Both the position numbers and the translations under genes were made by a program. 64,000 bases of DNA from Planctomycetaceae bacterium (GTDB lineage: Bacteria; Planctomycetota; Planctomycetia; Pirellulales; Pirellulaceae): NCBI GenBank assembly GCA_027487485.1, contig JAIYDN010000101.1, positions 92,128 through 156,127 of the forward strand, in the 5' to 3' direction. Every line of letters begins with the position of its first letter. Position 1 is the first letter of the stretch. This document shows positions 26,312-36,362 of this stretch, piece by piece. The notes beneath the pieces were generated by a model. The model was not told the DNA's origin. It saw only the letters and a list, made by a program, of their open reading frames with translations, and made no database searches.

Positions 26312-28429
26312 ATGCCAAGTAAGTTTCATTCCAGAAGTCAGTCCGTCGGTAAGTTCAAAGCCTTGGTGGCACATACGATGGCTGCCGTCAGCGTTTTGCC
26401 AGCAGTGATTTTGCCGGCCACCTTTTTTCAAGCTGTCATTTATGCAACTAACGTGCAAGCGCAAGACGCATTGCCCCAAGGGCTGGTCTCTGGCGTTGAA
26501 CTGCAACATTTTGATCGTTCGATTCCAGCAACGGAGGATTTCTACCGACATGTGAATGGCAAGTGGTTATCAGATACACCCATCCCTTCGGACCAATCCA
26601 ACTACGGAACGTTTACGATCCTGGATATCGAAACCAAAGCTGCCATCAAAAAGATCATCGAAGAGGCAGGTGCGGACCCCAAGCCATCGCCGATCGCAAA
26701 GCAAGTAGGTGACTTCTATCGTTCGTACACCAACATCCCAAGACGCAACGAACTGGGGCTGAAGCCGATCGAAAGCCAGCTTCAATCGATTCGGTCCGTT
26801 CAAGATAAAGCTCAGCTTGTCGAGATGGCTGGCAAGTTGTCAGGCCAAGGCATTGGCAGCTTCTTGAGCTTTTACGTGGAGCCCGATGCGCGTCGCTCCG
26901 ATCAGTATGCGATCTATGTGAATCAAGATGGCATCAGCTTGCCAGATCGCGATTATTATCTGCTAGACGATGAGCAAAAAATAAAAACGCGAAAGGCGTA
27001 TGTTGCGTTCATTGAGTCCATGTTGGGGCAAATTGGTTGGGACGATCCAAGCGGATTTGCAACGAAGATTTTGGCATTGGAGACCGCCTTTGCAAAATCC
27101 CAATGGTCCCAAGTGGAACTGCGGGATCCGGTCAAAGGCTACAACAAAATGCCATCGTCCGAGTTTGGCTCCAAGTACTCGGGGTTGCTTTGGGCGAATT
27201 ACACAAAAGCAGCCGGCTTGCCAGGTGCGTCGGATCTGATTGTTGGGCAGCCAAGCTTCTTTGCAGGTGCTTCGGAGCTGATTCAATCGACCGACATCGA
27301 AACACTCAAGGCTTACCTGGCGTTCCAAACCATCGATTCGATTGCGCCTTTGTTGACGGAATCGCTCGAGAAGATGCACTTTGATTTTCACGAAACAACT
27401 CTGAGCGGTGTCAGCGAACAAGAACCGCTGTGGCGTCGCGGTGTGGATGCCTGCAATGGCTTGCTAGGTATGCCGGTCGGACAACTTTACGTGGAGCGAT
27501 ATTTTTCACCGAAGGCCAAGGTGAAGATGAACGCGCTCGTTAAGAACCTGATGGTCGCCTTTGAAAATCGGATCAAGAAGTTGGCCTGGATGGGCAATGG
27601 AACCAAAGCTGAAGCCCTTCAAAAATTGGCTCTTTTTACCCCGAAGATTGGTTACCCGGACACATGGAAAGACTATTCCTCCGTGGAAATCGTTCCGGAT
27701 AATGTCGTTGTCAATTTTCTTAGGATAGCTGAATTCGAACGAGCGTATCAAATTGGAAAACTGGGGCAGCCCATCAATCGCAACGAGTGGTTCATGCCGC
27801 CTCAGGCAATCAATGCCTACTACAATCCCACGATGAATGAGATTGTTTTTCCAGCTGCCATTTTGCAACCGCCTTTTTTCAATCTGGATGCGGATGATGC
27901 CATCAATTACGGTGGCATCGGTGCAGTGATTGGTCACGAGATCAGCCATGGATTTGATGATTCCGGTGCTCAGTTCGACGGAAAGGGGAACCTGCGTGAT
28001 TGGTGGACGGAAAAAGACAAGGAAGAATTTAAGGCTCGTTCTGCTCGACTGGTCTCTCAGTTCGATGCTTATGCACCGTTGCCGAACTCCAAAGTCAACG
28101 GCAGCCTAACTCTGGGGGAGAACATCGGAGACCTGGGTGGTATGAGCGTTGCATACACAGCCTACCAGCTAGCGCTGGATGGCAAAGAAGCCCCTGTGAT
28201 CGATGGTTTCACTGGCGATCAACGGTTCTTTATTGGTTGGGCCCAGGTTTGGCGTCGCAAGTACCGCGACCAAGAGATGCTCAAGCGATTGATGACGGAC
28301 CCTCATTCTCCCAGCCAATACCGTTGCAACGGGATCGTTTCGAATCTGGACGAATTCCACAAAGCATTCGGTATCTCGGAAGGGACAAAAATGTTCCTTC
28401 CCGAGACCGATCGTGTAAGGATCTGGTAA
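26312..28429 (+). CDS. pepO: M13-family metallopeptidase (PepO/neprilysin-like)
   Basis: 705 residues. The N-terminus has a long signal-like segment (MAAVSVLPAVILPATFFQAVIYATNVQA). The M13 N-terminal hallmark EDFYRHVNGKWLSDTPIP appears at about residue 75. The catalytic part follows: NAYYNPTMNEIVFPAAIL, zinc-binding IGHEISHGFDDSGAQFD, and the third ligand in GENIGDLGG. Family members cut short peptides, and this one is exported. It is followed after 12 bp by the cupin gene, whose ribosome site AAGGA overlaps this stop codon, so the two probably form an operon. Confidence 0.95.
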   Translation: MPSKFHSRSQSVGKFKALVAHTMAAVSVLPAVILPATFFQAVIYATNVQAQDALPQGLVSGVELQHFDRSIPATEDFYRHVNGKWLSDTPIPSDQSNYGTFTILDIETKAAIKKIIEEAGADPKPSPIAKQVGDFYRSYTNIPRRNELGLKPIESQLQSIRSVQDKAQLVEMAGKLSGQGIGSFLSFYVEPDARRSDQYAIYVNQDGISLPDRDYYLLDDEQKIKTRKAYVAFIESMLGQIGWDDPSGFATKILALETAFAKSQWSQVELRDPVKGYNKMPSSEFGSKYSGLLWANYTKAAGLPGASDLIVGQPSFFAGASELIQSTDIETLKAYLAFQTIDSIAPLLTESLEKMHFDFHETTLSGVSEQEPLWRRGVDACNGLLGMPVGQLYVERYFSPKAKVKMNALVKNLMVAFENRIKKLAWMGNGTKAEALQKLALFTPKIGYPDTWKDYSSVEIVPDNVVVNFLRIAEFERAYQIGKLGQPINRNEWFMPPQAINAYYNPTMNEIVFPAAILQPPFFNLDADDAINYGGIGAVIGHEISHGFDDSGAQFDGKGNLRDWWTEKDKEEFKARSARLVSQFDAYAPLPNSKVNGSLTLGENIGDLGGMSVAYTAYQLALDGKEAPVIDGFTGDQRFFIGWAQVWRRKYRDQEMLKRLMTDPHSPSQYRCNGIVSNLDEFHKAFGISEGTKMFLPETDRVRIW

Positions 28430-28441
28430 GGACTTGGCCTG

Positions 28442-28864
28442 ATGATGAAACCCGATCCAGTCAGCGGCAACGCTACGAAATCCGAGATGGATATCATTCC
28501 ATTGTCCGACTGCCCATCCTTCATTACCAAAGATGGATCGGGTATTCGGGAGCTGTTGTCCCATCGTAATTCGTCGATCCGCAATCAAAGCCTGGCCGAG
28601 GCTACTATCGGGCCAGGCGTATTGACAGAATTGCATTATCACAAGGTTACCGAAGAGATCTACTTCATCACGCGTGGAACGGGCGTCATGACCTTAGGGA
28701 ATCGTACGTGCCGCGTTACAACGGGGGATGCGATTGCTATCCCGCCTGGCCAAATTCATCAGATACTGAACGATGGCGATGACGATCTTGTGCTTCTATG
28801 CTGCTGTGCGCCAGGTTACGAACATTCTGACACGTACCTTGTAAGTCCCGATTCTTTGAGCTGA
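28442..28864 (+). CDS. Cupin-domain protein
   Basis: 140 residues from ATG 28442, with AAGGA 9 nt upstream. A single cupin_2 barrel spans about residues 50-125, with the metal-binding motif TELHYHKVTEEIYFITRGTG and a second motif GDAIAIPPGQIHQILNDGDD. Both histidines and the glutamate are present, so metal binding is likely. Cupins of this size range from sugar isomerases to sensor proteins, and no substrate is evident. It follows the M13 peptidase gene. Confidence 0.88.
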   Translation: MMKPDPVSGNATKSEMDIIPLSDCPSFITKDGSGIRELLSHRNSSIRNQSLAEATIGPGVLTELHYHKVTEEIYFITRGTGVMTLGNRTCRVTTGDAIAIPPGQIHQILNDGDDDLVLLCCCAPGYEHSDTYLVSPDSLS

Positions 28865-28886
28865 TGTGGCTGGGTAGGACATCAAT

Positions 28887-29471
28887 ATGGACTCGGCCCC
28901 TTCACCCATGCCTGAATCTAACTTTCCCAACTTGGATGCGTTTCGGCCGTATTTAACGGTGTTGGCTCGTGGCCAGATTCCTGTTTCGATGCAAGCTCGA
29001 CTGGACGCTTCGGATATCGTTCAAGAGACCTTGATGGAAGCGTATCGGAAACGAGACCAGTTCCAGGGTGGACAGGAAGCTAGGCAACTTGCGGGCTGGT
29101 TGCGTCAGTTGTTGTCGTGCAATCTGATTGACGCGTTTCGGACGCAACGGCGCGACCAACGGGATGTTCGCCGCGAGCAAATGCTGCCCCATTCCGTCGA
29201 CGAATCTGCCATGGGGCTGGATGCGTTGCTCATTGCAAACGACTCGTCACCCAGCGAAGCGGTCGATAAACGTTTTCGAGCTTTGGAAGTTGCAAGAGCT
29301 ATTGAGCAACTGCCCGACCAGCAGCGCGACGCAATCATGTTGCGGTACTTTCAAAAAACGACACTCGAAGAGATCGCTAGCCATATGCAGAAATCCAAAC
29401 CCGCGGTGGCTGGGTTGTTGAAACGTGGACTGGCAACCCTGCGCGAGCGTCTGAAAAAGGAAGACGTATGA
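28887..29471 (+). CDS. ECF-type RNA polymerase sigma factor
   Basis: 194 residues from ATG 28887, with AGGA about 9 nt upstream. Region 2 is seen in DASDIVQETLMEAYRKRDQFQG and region 4 in LPDQQRDAIMLRYFQKTTLEEIASHMQKSKPAVAGLLKRGLATLRERL, the helix-turn-helix for the -35 element. The linker is long (about residues 95-125). Its stop overlaps the kinase gene's ATG by 4 bp (ATGA), so both proteins are made together. This sigma-kinase pairing is frequent in planctomycetes, and phosphorylation of the sigma factor by the kinase is a reasonable inference. Confidence 0.92.
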   Translation: MDSAPSPMPESNFPNLDAFRPYLTVLARGQIPVSMQARLDASDIVQETLMEAYRKRDQFQGGQEARQLAGWLRQLLSCNLIDAFRTQRRDQRDVRREQMLPHSVDESAMGLDALLIANDSSPSEAVDKRFRALEVARAIEQLPDQQRDAIMLRYFQKTTLEEIASHMQKSKPAVAGLLKRGLATLRERLKKEDV

Positions 29472-32400
29472 TCGGCTCGGAGGATCAAGACGGAAAACAA
29501 GACAAAGTGGATTCAGCCATCGCGGAGTATCTGGAAGCCGTCGATCTTCAAAGTCCTTTCGATCTTCAGCAGTGGCTGGACCGGCATCAGGAAATCAGGT
29601 CCGACTTGATGGAGTTCCTAGCCACCGAAAGCGACTTCGGGGCGGCCTTGTTGCCCAAACACCCCAACGATTTCAATGCGGCCGAATTGACTACGGATTG
29701 GGCCAGGGGAACGATGGACTCGCAGCCGCAGCAGCCTTTTGCGCCCTCGATTCGCCGATCCAAAATTGGTCCGTACGTGCTCAAGCGATTGTTGGGTGCA
29801 GGCGGCATGGGACAGGTTTATGAAGCATCGGATCCCTCTGGTAATTTGGTAGCGGTGAAGTTGTTGTCCTCGCGCTGGATGCGGTCGGAAGAGTCGTTGC
29901 TTCGTTTTAAACAAGAAGGGGAAATCGCCAGTACGATCAATCACCCGCGATGCGTTTTTGTCAGGGCTGCGGACGAAGACCAGGGCCAGCCTTACATCGT
30001 GATGGAACTGATGACGGGCAAGACGCTGAAAGATCTGAGTTCGGATTCAGGACAATTGGATGTTAACGATGCCATACGCGTCATCATGGATGTTTTGGAT
30101 GGGCTGGAAGAGGCACATTCGCACGGCATGGTCCATCGCGATATCAAACCAGCCAACTGTTATCTGGAATCCAATGGTCGCGTGAAGCTGGGGGATTTCG
30201 GTTTGGCCCGATCGATGGTCCACGATTCTGAATTGACGCAAACGGGCGATTTCGTAGGGACACCTTTGTTTGCATCCCCCGAACAAGTGAAAGGTCTATC
30301 GATTGATTCGCGTACGGATATCTATTCCGTGTGTGCGACGTTGTACTTTCTCCTTACGGGTAAAGCCCCTTTTGCAGGTTCGTCCCCCACCAGCGTGATC
30401 GCCAGAATCGTTTCCGAAGACCCAACACCTGTTCGAGCATTGAATCCAAAAGTCCCCGCGCTTCTTGAGAGCGTGATCATGCGGGGGTTGCAACGAGATC
30501 GTGCAGCCAGACAACAATCGGTCGGTGAGCTGCGGTTGGCACTGGAGCCTTTTGCAACCGGTCGGCAAACCATATCCACTTGGGGCCGTCGTTTCGCTGC
30601 CTATGGCTTGGACAGCACTCTGGCGGGACTGACCGGCGCGGTTGCTGTTCAGTTTGTATCGGTGGATGAAACGTACCCTGCAATCCCGCTCTGGCTTTTT
30701 CTAAGCTTGATGTTCCCGATGTTGGTTTATTACTTGGTCTTTGAAATTTGGGGGAACGCAACCTTAGGCAAGCGGTTGTTGCGATTGCATGTAGTCGATC
30801 GGTTTACGGGCGAGAAGCCGAGTCTGAGCAAGCGAGTGGTGCGCACTATTTCGGCATTGCTTTTCATGGGGATGTTGAGCGATTTGACTTTGTACGCATG
30901 GTGTAGTCCCAATGATCACAACCTCTGGGCTGTAAGCCAATGGACCGGTTACATGGTCTTGTACATTTTGATGTTATCGCCATGGCTATGCGCCTGGCGG
31001 CCTCGGTTGTTGTTGCATGACTGGATCAGCGGAACAACGGTCGTTGACCGACCTTCGCTTAATGCTCAGCAACAATTAGCGAGTGTCGCAGCAGTTTACG
31101 ATGTACCATTGTTGGCTTCCACGGGGTACCCAGACAAGCTGGGCGATTTCAAAGTGACTGGGCTGATCAGTACTTGCCGCTCCGGCACGATACTAGCGGG
31201 ACGCGATGAGCGCTTAGCGCGAGATGTTTGGATTCAAATGAGGCCCCTAAAAGCATCGGATTTAACTACAGAACGCCGCAATTGCGATCGCACTACTCGG
31301 TTGAGATGGCTCCATGGGGGAATCGAAGGAGATTGGCGTTGGGATGCGTTTCTTGCTTTCAAGGGAGCGCCCCTGAAACACTGGACTGCACCGGACTCGC
31401 CATTGGTCTGGAAAAAGGCACGAAGCATTCTGATTCAAATTGCCGAAGAGCAACTTCACGGCGAGCAGGATGGAACATCCGTATCGGTAAAGTCGTTGGA
31501 TCAAATATGGATCGACGCGCGTGGAAGAGTCGTTATTGTGGATTGGCATCATTTGGATCAGGCGGAGAGGGAACGAGAGGAACCTTTCGTTCAACAACAA
31601 CGCTCTGTGCTTCGCGAAACTACTAGATTACTCTTGTGTGGAAATAGCTTACCACTAGCTTCTCCACCCAAACCGATTTTAGCGATCCTACCCGGTTACG
31701 CTCGCAAGATTCTTGAACCTCTATCGACGGTAACTACGGAGTCATTTTCAGCAGCGACTTTTCTTGAGTCGCTCAACGCTAATTCACGTAGACCTGCCGA
31801 ACTTAACTTTGAGAATAGGCTGTTAGGGGTAGGGGTCGCAGCAGTTCCCGCCCTTTTGATGCTGGCTATTGTCGCTTCGCTTTCCCGAGCTGGAAATCTG
31901 CTGTCGCTAGAAATTTTAACGGATCAGTTGGTTGCACCCTCGGTGGTCGAATGGTTGCTGGAATCAGGCAACGAAAAGGAATGGGAGCGAGCCAAGGCCA
32001 AAGTTGAAGCATGGCCCTCGCGCGAGCAATTGCAGTCTTGGCTTGAAAATCGTCAACAGAGAACTCAAGATTTGTCCGAACAGTATAGAGTGCGATTCGA
32101 ACGGCAAGGCTCATTTGCTGCACTTATTGCTCAAAACGCCAATTTGATTCCTGAGCCGGTTTTGCAATTGCCAGCGGTTCGTTTCGAATGGGAGAACGAC
32201 AAACTGGTGTTGGTAAACTGGCGCAAAACGGAGGGACGCTACCCATTCGATCTTCAGTTGGTTTCTCGAATGATTGCGCACGATGCTAGTCAGCCCTCGC
32301 AAGCATTTTTTCGTCGAAGCCCGATGCGGTTGGTCGCTGTGATGCTCGCCCCGTTTTTCATTTGGATGATTTGGGCAGGATTAACGCGAGGCGGACTTGC

Positions 32401-32677
32401 AATGTGGATTTCAGGTCAACAGGTCGTAAACGCTGTTGGTACGCCCATCCCTTGGTATATTTGGATGTGCCGCGTGTTGGTTGCAGGTGCGCCATTTCTA
32501 CTTCTCCAATGCTTGGTAGCTTGGCTGGATTTGTACCACCCCGAATACTTGCTGGTATCTTCGATCGCAAGTCTTGTCATGCTGTGGCTGTTTTTGGTTT
32601 ACTCCATTCTTGTTCTTGCGTTTCCACGACGCGCACCTCACGATTGGCTGCTGGGGCTGTATCTGGTCCCCAGATGA
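29468..32677 (+). CDS. Ser/Thr protein kinase with RDD membrane domain and second degenerate kinase-RDD unit
   Basis: 1069 residues. Residues about 98-360 are a Hanks-type kinase with all key motifs: LLGAGGMGQVYEA glycine loop, VAVKLL lysine, HRDIKPAN catalytic loop, DFGLA, and ASPEQ. An RDD membrane domain follows at about 370-520, ending LLLHDWISGTTVV. Residues about 558-775 look like a pseudokinase: the sequence resumes with GDFKVTGLISTCRSGTILAGRDE, but the lysine position reads VWIQM and DFG reads VDW, with no HRD. A transmembrane helix (about 786-807) and a further membrane segment ending APHDWLLGLYLVPR resemble a second RDD. The protein likely senses membrane signals and modifies targets such as its coupled sigma factor. 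Confidence 0.92.
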   Translation: MIGSEDQDGKQDKVDSAIAEYLEAVDLQSPFDLQQWLDRHQEIRSDLMEFLATESDFGAALLPKHPNDFNAAELTTDWARGTMDSQPQQPFAPSIRRSKIGPYVLKRLLGAGGMGQVYEASDPSGNLVAVKLLSSRWMRSEESLLRFKQEGEIASTINHPRCVFVRAADEDQGQPYIVMELMTGKTLKDLSSDSGQLDVNDAIRVIMDVLDGLEEAHSHGMVHRDIKPANCYLESNGRVKLGDFGLARSMVHDSELTQTGDFVGTPLFASPEQVKGLSIDSRTDIYSVCATLYFLLTGKAPFAGSSPTSVIARIVSEDPTPVRALNPKVPALLESVIMRGLQRDRAARQQSVGELRLALEPFATGRQTISTWGRRFAAYGLDSTLAGLTGAVAVQFVSVDETYPAIPLWLFLSLMFPMLVYYLVFEIWGNATLGKRLLRLHVVDRFTGEKPSLSKRVVRTISALLFMGMLSDLTLYAWCSPNDHNLWAVSQWTGYMVLYILMLSPWLCAWRPRLLLHDWISGTTVVDRPSLNAQQQLASVAAVYDVPLLASTGYPDKLGDFKVTGLISTCRSGTILAGRDERLARDVWIQMRPLKASDLTTERRNCDRTTRLRWLHGGIEGDWRWDAFLAFKGAPLKHWTAPDSPLVWKKARSILIQIAEEQLHGEQDGTSVSVKSLDQIWIDARGRVVIVDWHHLDQAEREREEPFVQQQRSVLRETTRLLLCGNSLPLASPPKPILAILPGYARKILEPLSTVTTESFSAATFLESLNANSRRPAELNFENRLLGVGVAAVPALLMLAIVASLSRAGNLLSLEILTDQLVAPSVVEWLLESGNEKEWERAKAKVEAWPSREQLQSWLENRQQRTQDLSEQYRVRFERQGSFAALIAQNANLIPEPVLQLPAVRFEWENDKLVLVNWRKTEGRYPFDLQLVSRMIAHDASQPSQAFFRRSPMRLVAVMLAPFFIWMIWAGLTRGGLAMWISGQQVVNAVGTPIPWYIWMCRVLVAGAPFLLLQCLVAWLDLYHPEYLLVSSIASLVMLWLFLVYSILVLAFPRRAPHDWLLGLYLVPR

Positions 32678-32798
32678 GGAATTGAAGGTAAGAAAGATTT
32701 TTTTAATTCTTGCGCCCCATTTTGGCGGCGATGTCGGCTAGCAAGGTATGGGTCGCTTCAAACGGCGACCTTGATCCTTACTTTTAAAGACGATTTCG

Positions 32799-33767
32799 AT
32801 GTCAAACCTATTGATCCAAGTTCAGGAAGTTGGAAAAGCGTTTCGTACCGTCCGTGCCGTGGACGGGGTTTCCTTTGAGGTGAAGCAGGGTGAGATTTTT
32901 GCGTTGCTTGGGCCGAACGGAGCTGGGAAATCGACCTTGGTGCGGATGATGATCGGTATGTTGCCTCCCGATCAAGGGTTGATTCAATGGTACGATTGCC
33001 ATGGCAAACCTGCTGCCATGGATGCTGCTCAGATTGGCTATCTTCCCGAAGATCGTGGACTGTATCGCGATCAAAAGGTAAGTCGCATTTTGGAGTACTT
33101 CGGCCAATTGCGAGGCATGTCCATCGCTCAATCGAAACAGGCTTCACGGGAGTGGGCCGAGCGATTGGAAGTTTCGCAGTACCTTGGAAGCAAACTGGAA
33201 ACGCTCAGCAAAGGGAATCAGCAGAAAGTGCAAGTGGCGGCAGCGGTTTTGCATCGCCCTCGGTTGGCATTGTTGGACGAACCTTTTTCGGGCCTGGACC
33301 CGCTGAATCAAGAAATGATGCTGGGGGTAATTCGGTCTTTGCAAGAACAGGGGACGACCGTTCTGCTTAGCGCGCACCAATTGGAGTTGGTGGAGCGATT
33401 GGCTGATCGAGTTTTCTTGCTGGCCCAGGGGCGACGAATCATGTCGGGCACCGTACCAGAGCTCAAGGCCAGCAGACACAGCGGTTACTCCCTAAGGATT
33501 CACTTCGGGAAACCAGTACAATCAGATTGGTTCGACACGTGGAAACCTGAATCGGACCTGGAGAGCTTAGAGTTCATTTCGGACGATACGATTCAGTTGA
33601 CCCTTCAAAACAAAAGCACTGCTGTCGAGTGGATTCAGCGTGCCTCGGGAGTGGCGGACGTCGCCGACTTCCGTGGCGGTGCATTGTCTCTTCATGAAAT
33701 TTACTTGCGGGCACTGAATCCAAAGCAAGTTTCGTTGGACGTGGATAGAAGCAAGACTCTGGTCTGA
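32799..33767 (+). CDS. ABC transporter ATP-binding protein
   Basis: 322 residues from ATG 32799. Walker A GPNGAGKST, Q-loop region LPEDRGLYRDQKV, ABC signature ETLSKGNQQKV (LSKGN in place of LSGGQ), Walker B RLALLDEPFSGLD, and H-loop LSAHQLE are all present in order. The extra 90 residues after about 230 are a DUF4162-like tail found in NatA-type exporters. The gene is 81 bp ahead of the permease-protease gene on the same strand, and the pair would form an ATP-driven exporter. Confidence 0.93.
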   Translation: MSNLLIQVQEVGKAFRTVRAVDGVSFEVKQGEIFALLGPNGAGKSTLVRMMIGMLPPDQGLIQWYDCHGKPAAMDAAQIGYLPEDRGLYRDQKVSRILEYFGQLRGMSIAQSKQASREWAERLEVSQYLGSKLETLSKGNQQKVQVAAAVLHRPRLALLDEPFSGLDPLNQEMMLGVIRSLQEQGTTVLLSAHQLELVERLADRVFLLAQGRRIMSGTVPELKASRHSGYSLRIHFGKPVQSDWFDTWKPESDLESLEFISDDTIQLTLQNKSTAVEWIQRASGVADVADFRGGALSLHEIYLRALNPKQVSLDVDRSKTLV

Positions 33768-33848
33768 AAAAAGGCCATGTTCGTTCGTGTGTGTTCCGTG
33801 CAGAAAATTTAAAGCTGAATCTCCGAAAATCGAAAGTAGATAACCACC

Positions 33849-36362
33849 ATGAATCATTGGCTGAAAACCAGCTGGACTGTTGCCCGTTGGGAATTCCAGC
33901 GTTACTTCAAACTGAAAGACCAAGTGATTGGGATTGTTTCCTTACTGGTCGGGGCTGTGGTCGGTTATGGTGCGATTCGTATTGCGCAATCGGCTAAAAA
34001 GGTCGAAGTGGCGGTTCTGGGTGCGAACGCCCAGTTCGCGTTGCCGGAAAACGGGAAGTTGAAAATCGCTGAGGGAACACGGACCGAGCAAGAATGGCGG
34101 GAAAAGGTCCAAGATCGTTCGATCGATGGATTACTTGTTTTTACTCAATCGGCTGAATCGCCATGGGAAGCTAATCTGACGGTACGCCAAGAGCCAGCCT
34201 GGTTGGAGGAACTGCGACCGGCTGTTCAAAAGGAACGGATGCAATGGCAGATGCAAGCCGCCAAACTTAGTCCGGAAACCTTAGCTCAGGTGTTGGCTCC
34301 GGCAGATATCGAGCTGGTCACTCTGGCCAACCGAGGTGTTTCCAAGGTGGATCGATTGATCGCCTACAGCATTCTCGGAGCGATGCTGATAACCACCTGG
34401 ATCGGTTTGGCGTACATGATGACAGGCATCACAGGTGAAAAGCAGCTGCGGGTCACCGAGCAAATCGTGAGCGCGATTCGCCCGCAAATGTGGATCGATG
34501 GGAAATTGATTGGAATCACGGGTGCAGCCATTGGTTCGTTGGCATTTCTGTTTATACCCAGTATTTTATGCTGGCCGCTTGTTGGGTTGCTAGGTTGGGA
34601 TGTGTCCCTGCCTGATTCACTGCATCGATGGGAGTTTTTGCCGGTGTTGCTAGCCTTCTATTTGGGGGGAGTTTTGTTTTGGAATTGCTTTTATGCGGGG
34701 GTGGCATCTGTGATCAACGATCCCAATACTTCTTCACGTACGTCGCTTTTGTTTCTGCCCATGCTCCCCATGATCGCGGCTGGCTTGGTGGTGTCGCAAC
34801 CGGATGGAGCCATGATGCGAGTGTTAAGTTTGGTGCCCGGCGCGTCTTCAACCGCCATGCCGATGCGGATGGTTTTGGGCGAGGTGTCGGCCGTGGAGAT
34901 TTTGTTGAGCCTGATTTTTATGCTGGTCGGCATTGCCGGTCTACGCCTTCTTGCGGGGCGGATTTTTGCCGCAGGCATTATGCTTTATGGCAAAGAACCA
35001 AGCTGGCTGGATATCGTCAAATGGGCGCTGAGTCGGCAAGGCAAAACCCAATCATTTTCAGCGGTCATACTCGTGATGATGTGCTCAAGTTGGACCATTC
35101 TGTTGCCCAGCCAGGGGACGGCCCAAGAGAACTTGGATCTAGAACAACAACGTAAATCGTTCGATCAAGTTTGGCAAACGATCAAAGATGTTCATTGGAA
35201 TCAAGAGTTGGTTGGCGAAAAATGGGATTCGCTTCGAGAGGAGCTAAAGCCCAAAATCGAACAAGCGAAAGATAAGGAATCGGTCCGGGAAATCCTTCGT
35301 CAAATGCTGAAAAGTCTGGGGCAATCTCACTGCGAGATCATCCCGAGCGAAACCTACGAAGCCATGGAGGAGCAAGGGAACCAAGGTGGGGAAGGCGTAA
35401 GTGGTTTAACCTTTCGTTGGATCGACGATCAATTGGTGGTAACGCAGGTGCGGCCCGAATCACCTGCCAAAAACAGTGGCGTTGAAGTAGGCTGGGCTTT
35501 GCAAAGCGTTACTAGGGGTGGGACGACTCGCACTGCGGATCAATTAGTCCTTGCCGTCAAGAAATCCACTCAAGGGCAGATCGTCCGTTTTGAAACAGCG
35601 ATGGGACTTGCGGCGACCAGTGTGTTGACGGGCGCTATCGACGAAACGTTGAAAGTAGCTTTTCTGGACAATACGAACTCCTCCAAGACGGTTATGTTGC
35701 AGTTGGTCCAAGGGGAAGGGATTCCAGCGAAGATGGGGAATCTACCTCTGATGGACATTGAATTCCAATCTCGTTTGCTGGATGACAACATCGGTTACAT
35801 TGCATTCAATGCATTCTTTGACCCGGGGCGATTGATGAAAGCATTTCAAAAAGCGGTCACTCAGGATTTTGTACAATCGGAAGGTCTTGTGATTGACATG
35901 CGAGGGAACATTGGAGGGATGATTCTGATGACGATGGGTATGAGTGGTTGGTTTGTCGATGAACAAGGAAAGCTGGGATGCATGAAGATGAAGGATACTC
36001 CCTTGAACGTCGTGATCAATCCACGACAGCCCAGATATAAGCGACCGGTAGCCATCCTGATCGACGAATGTTCCATCTCATCGGCTGAGATCTACGCTGG
36101 TGGTTTGCAAGACCTTGGTGTGGCTCGTATTTTTGGTGCGAGATCTGCTGGTTTGGTTCTACCTTCCAACGTGTCGCGTTTGCCCAACCAAGATGGATTT
36201 CAGTACGTTACTGCGGATTACGAATCCGCATCCGGTCGTGTTTTGGAGGGGCAAGGAGTTGTGCCAGATGAATCGATCACGCTGACTCGAGCTCAACTCA
36301 AGGCCGACGCCGACCCAGTATTATCCGCCGCGAAGGCATGGATCTTGACCCAACCAAAGTAA
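33849..36362 (+). CDS. ABC-2 type permease fused to S41 (tail-specific) protease with PDZ
   Basis: 837 residues. Residues about 1-395 are an ABC-2/NatB-like permease: a first membrane helix (GIVSLLVGAVVGYGAI), a periplasmic loop, then five or so helices starting LIAYSILGAMLITTWIGLAYMM. Residues about 400-425 (FSAVILVMMCSSWTILLPSQGTAQ) look like a signal peptide with a cleavage-like end. S41-protease sequence follows: a helical cap, a PDZ-like segment (VSGLTFRWIDDQLVVTQVRPESPAK), and the core with SEGLVIDMRGNIGG and the serine box ECSISSAEIYAGG. Each half usually has its own gene. It may couple export of a protein or peptide to processing it. Confidence 0.88.
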   Translation: MNHWLKTSWTVARWEFQRYFKLKDQVIGIVSLLVGAVVGYGAIRIAQSAKKVEVAVLGANAQFALPENGKLKIAEGTRTEQEWREKVQDRSIDGLLVFTQSAESPWEANLTVRQEPAWLEELRPAVQKERMQWQMQAAKLSPETLAQVLAPADIELVTLANRGVSKVDRLIAYSILGAMLITTWIGLAYMMTGITGEKQLRVTEQIVSAIRPQMWIDGKLIGITGAAIGSLAFLFIPSILCWPLVGLLGWDVSLPDSLHRWEFLPVLLAFYLGGVLFWNCFYAGVASVINDPNTSSRTSLLFLPMLPMIAAGLVVSQPDGAMMRVLSLVPGASSTAMPMRMVLGEVSAVEILLSLIFMLVGIAGLRLLAGRIFAAGIMLYGKEPSWLDIVKWALSRQGKTQSFSAVILVMMCSSWTILLPSQGTAQENLDLEQQRKSFDQVWQTIKDVHWNQELVGEKWDSLREELKPKIEQAKDKESVREILRQMLKSLGQSHCEIIPSETYEAMEEQGNQGGEGVSGLTFRWIDDQLVVTQVRPESPAKNSGVEVGWALQSVTRGGTTRTADQLVLAVKKSTQGQIVRFETAMGLAATSVLTGAIDETLKVAFLDNTNSSKTVMLQLVQGEGIPAKMGNLPLMDIEFQSRLLDDNIGYIAFNAFFDPGRLMKAFQKAVTQDFVQSEGLVIDMRGNIGGMILMTMGMSGWFVDEQGKLGCMKMKDTPLNVVINPRQPRYKRPVAILIDECSISSAEIYAGGLQDLGVARIFGARSAGLVLPSNVSRLPNQDGFQYVTADYESASGRVLEGQGVVPDESITLTRAQLKADADPVLSAAKAWILTQPK

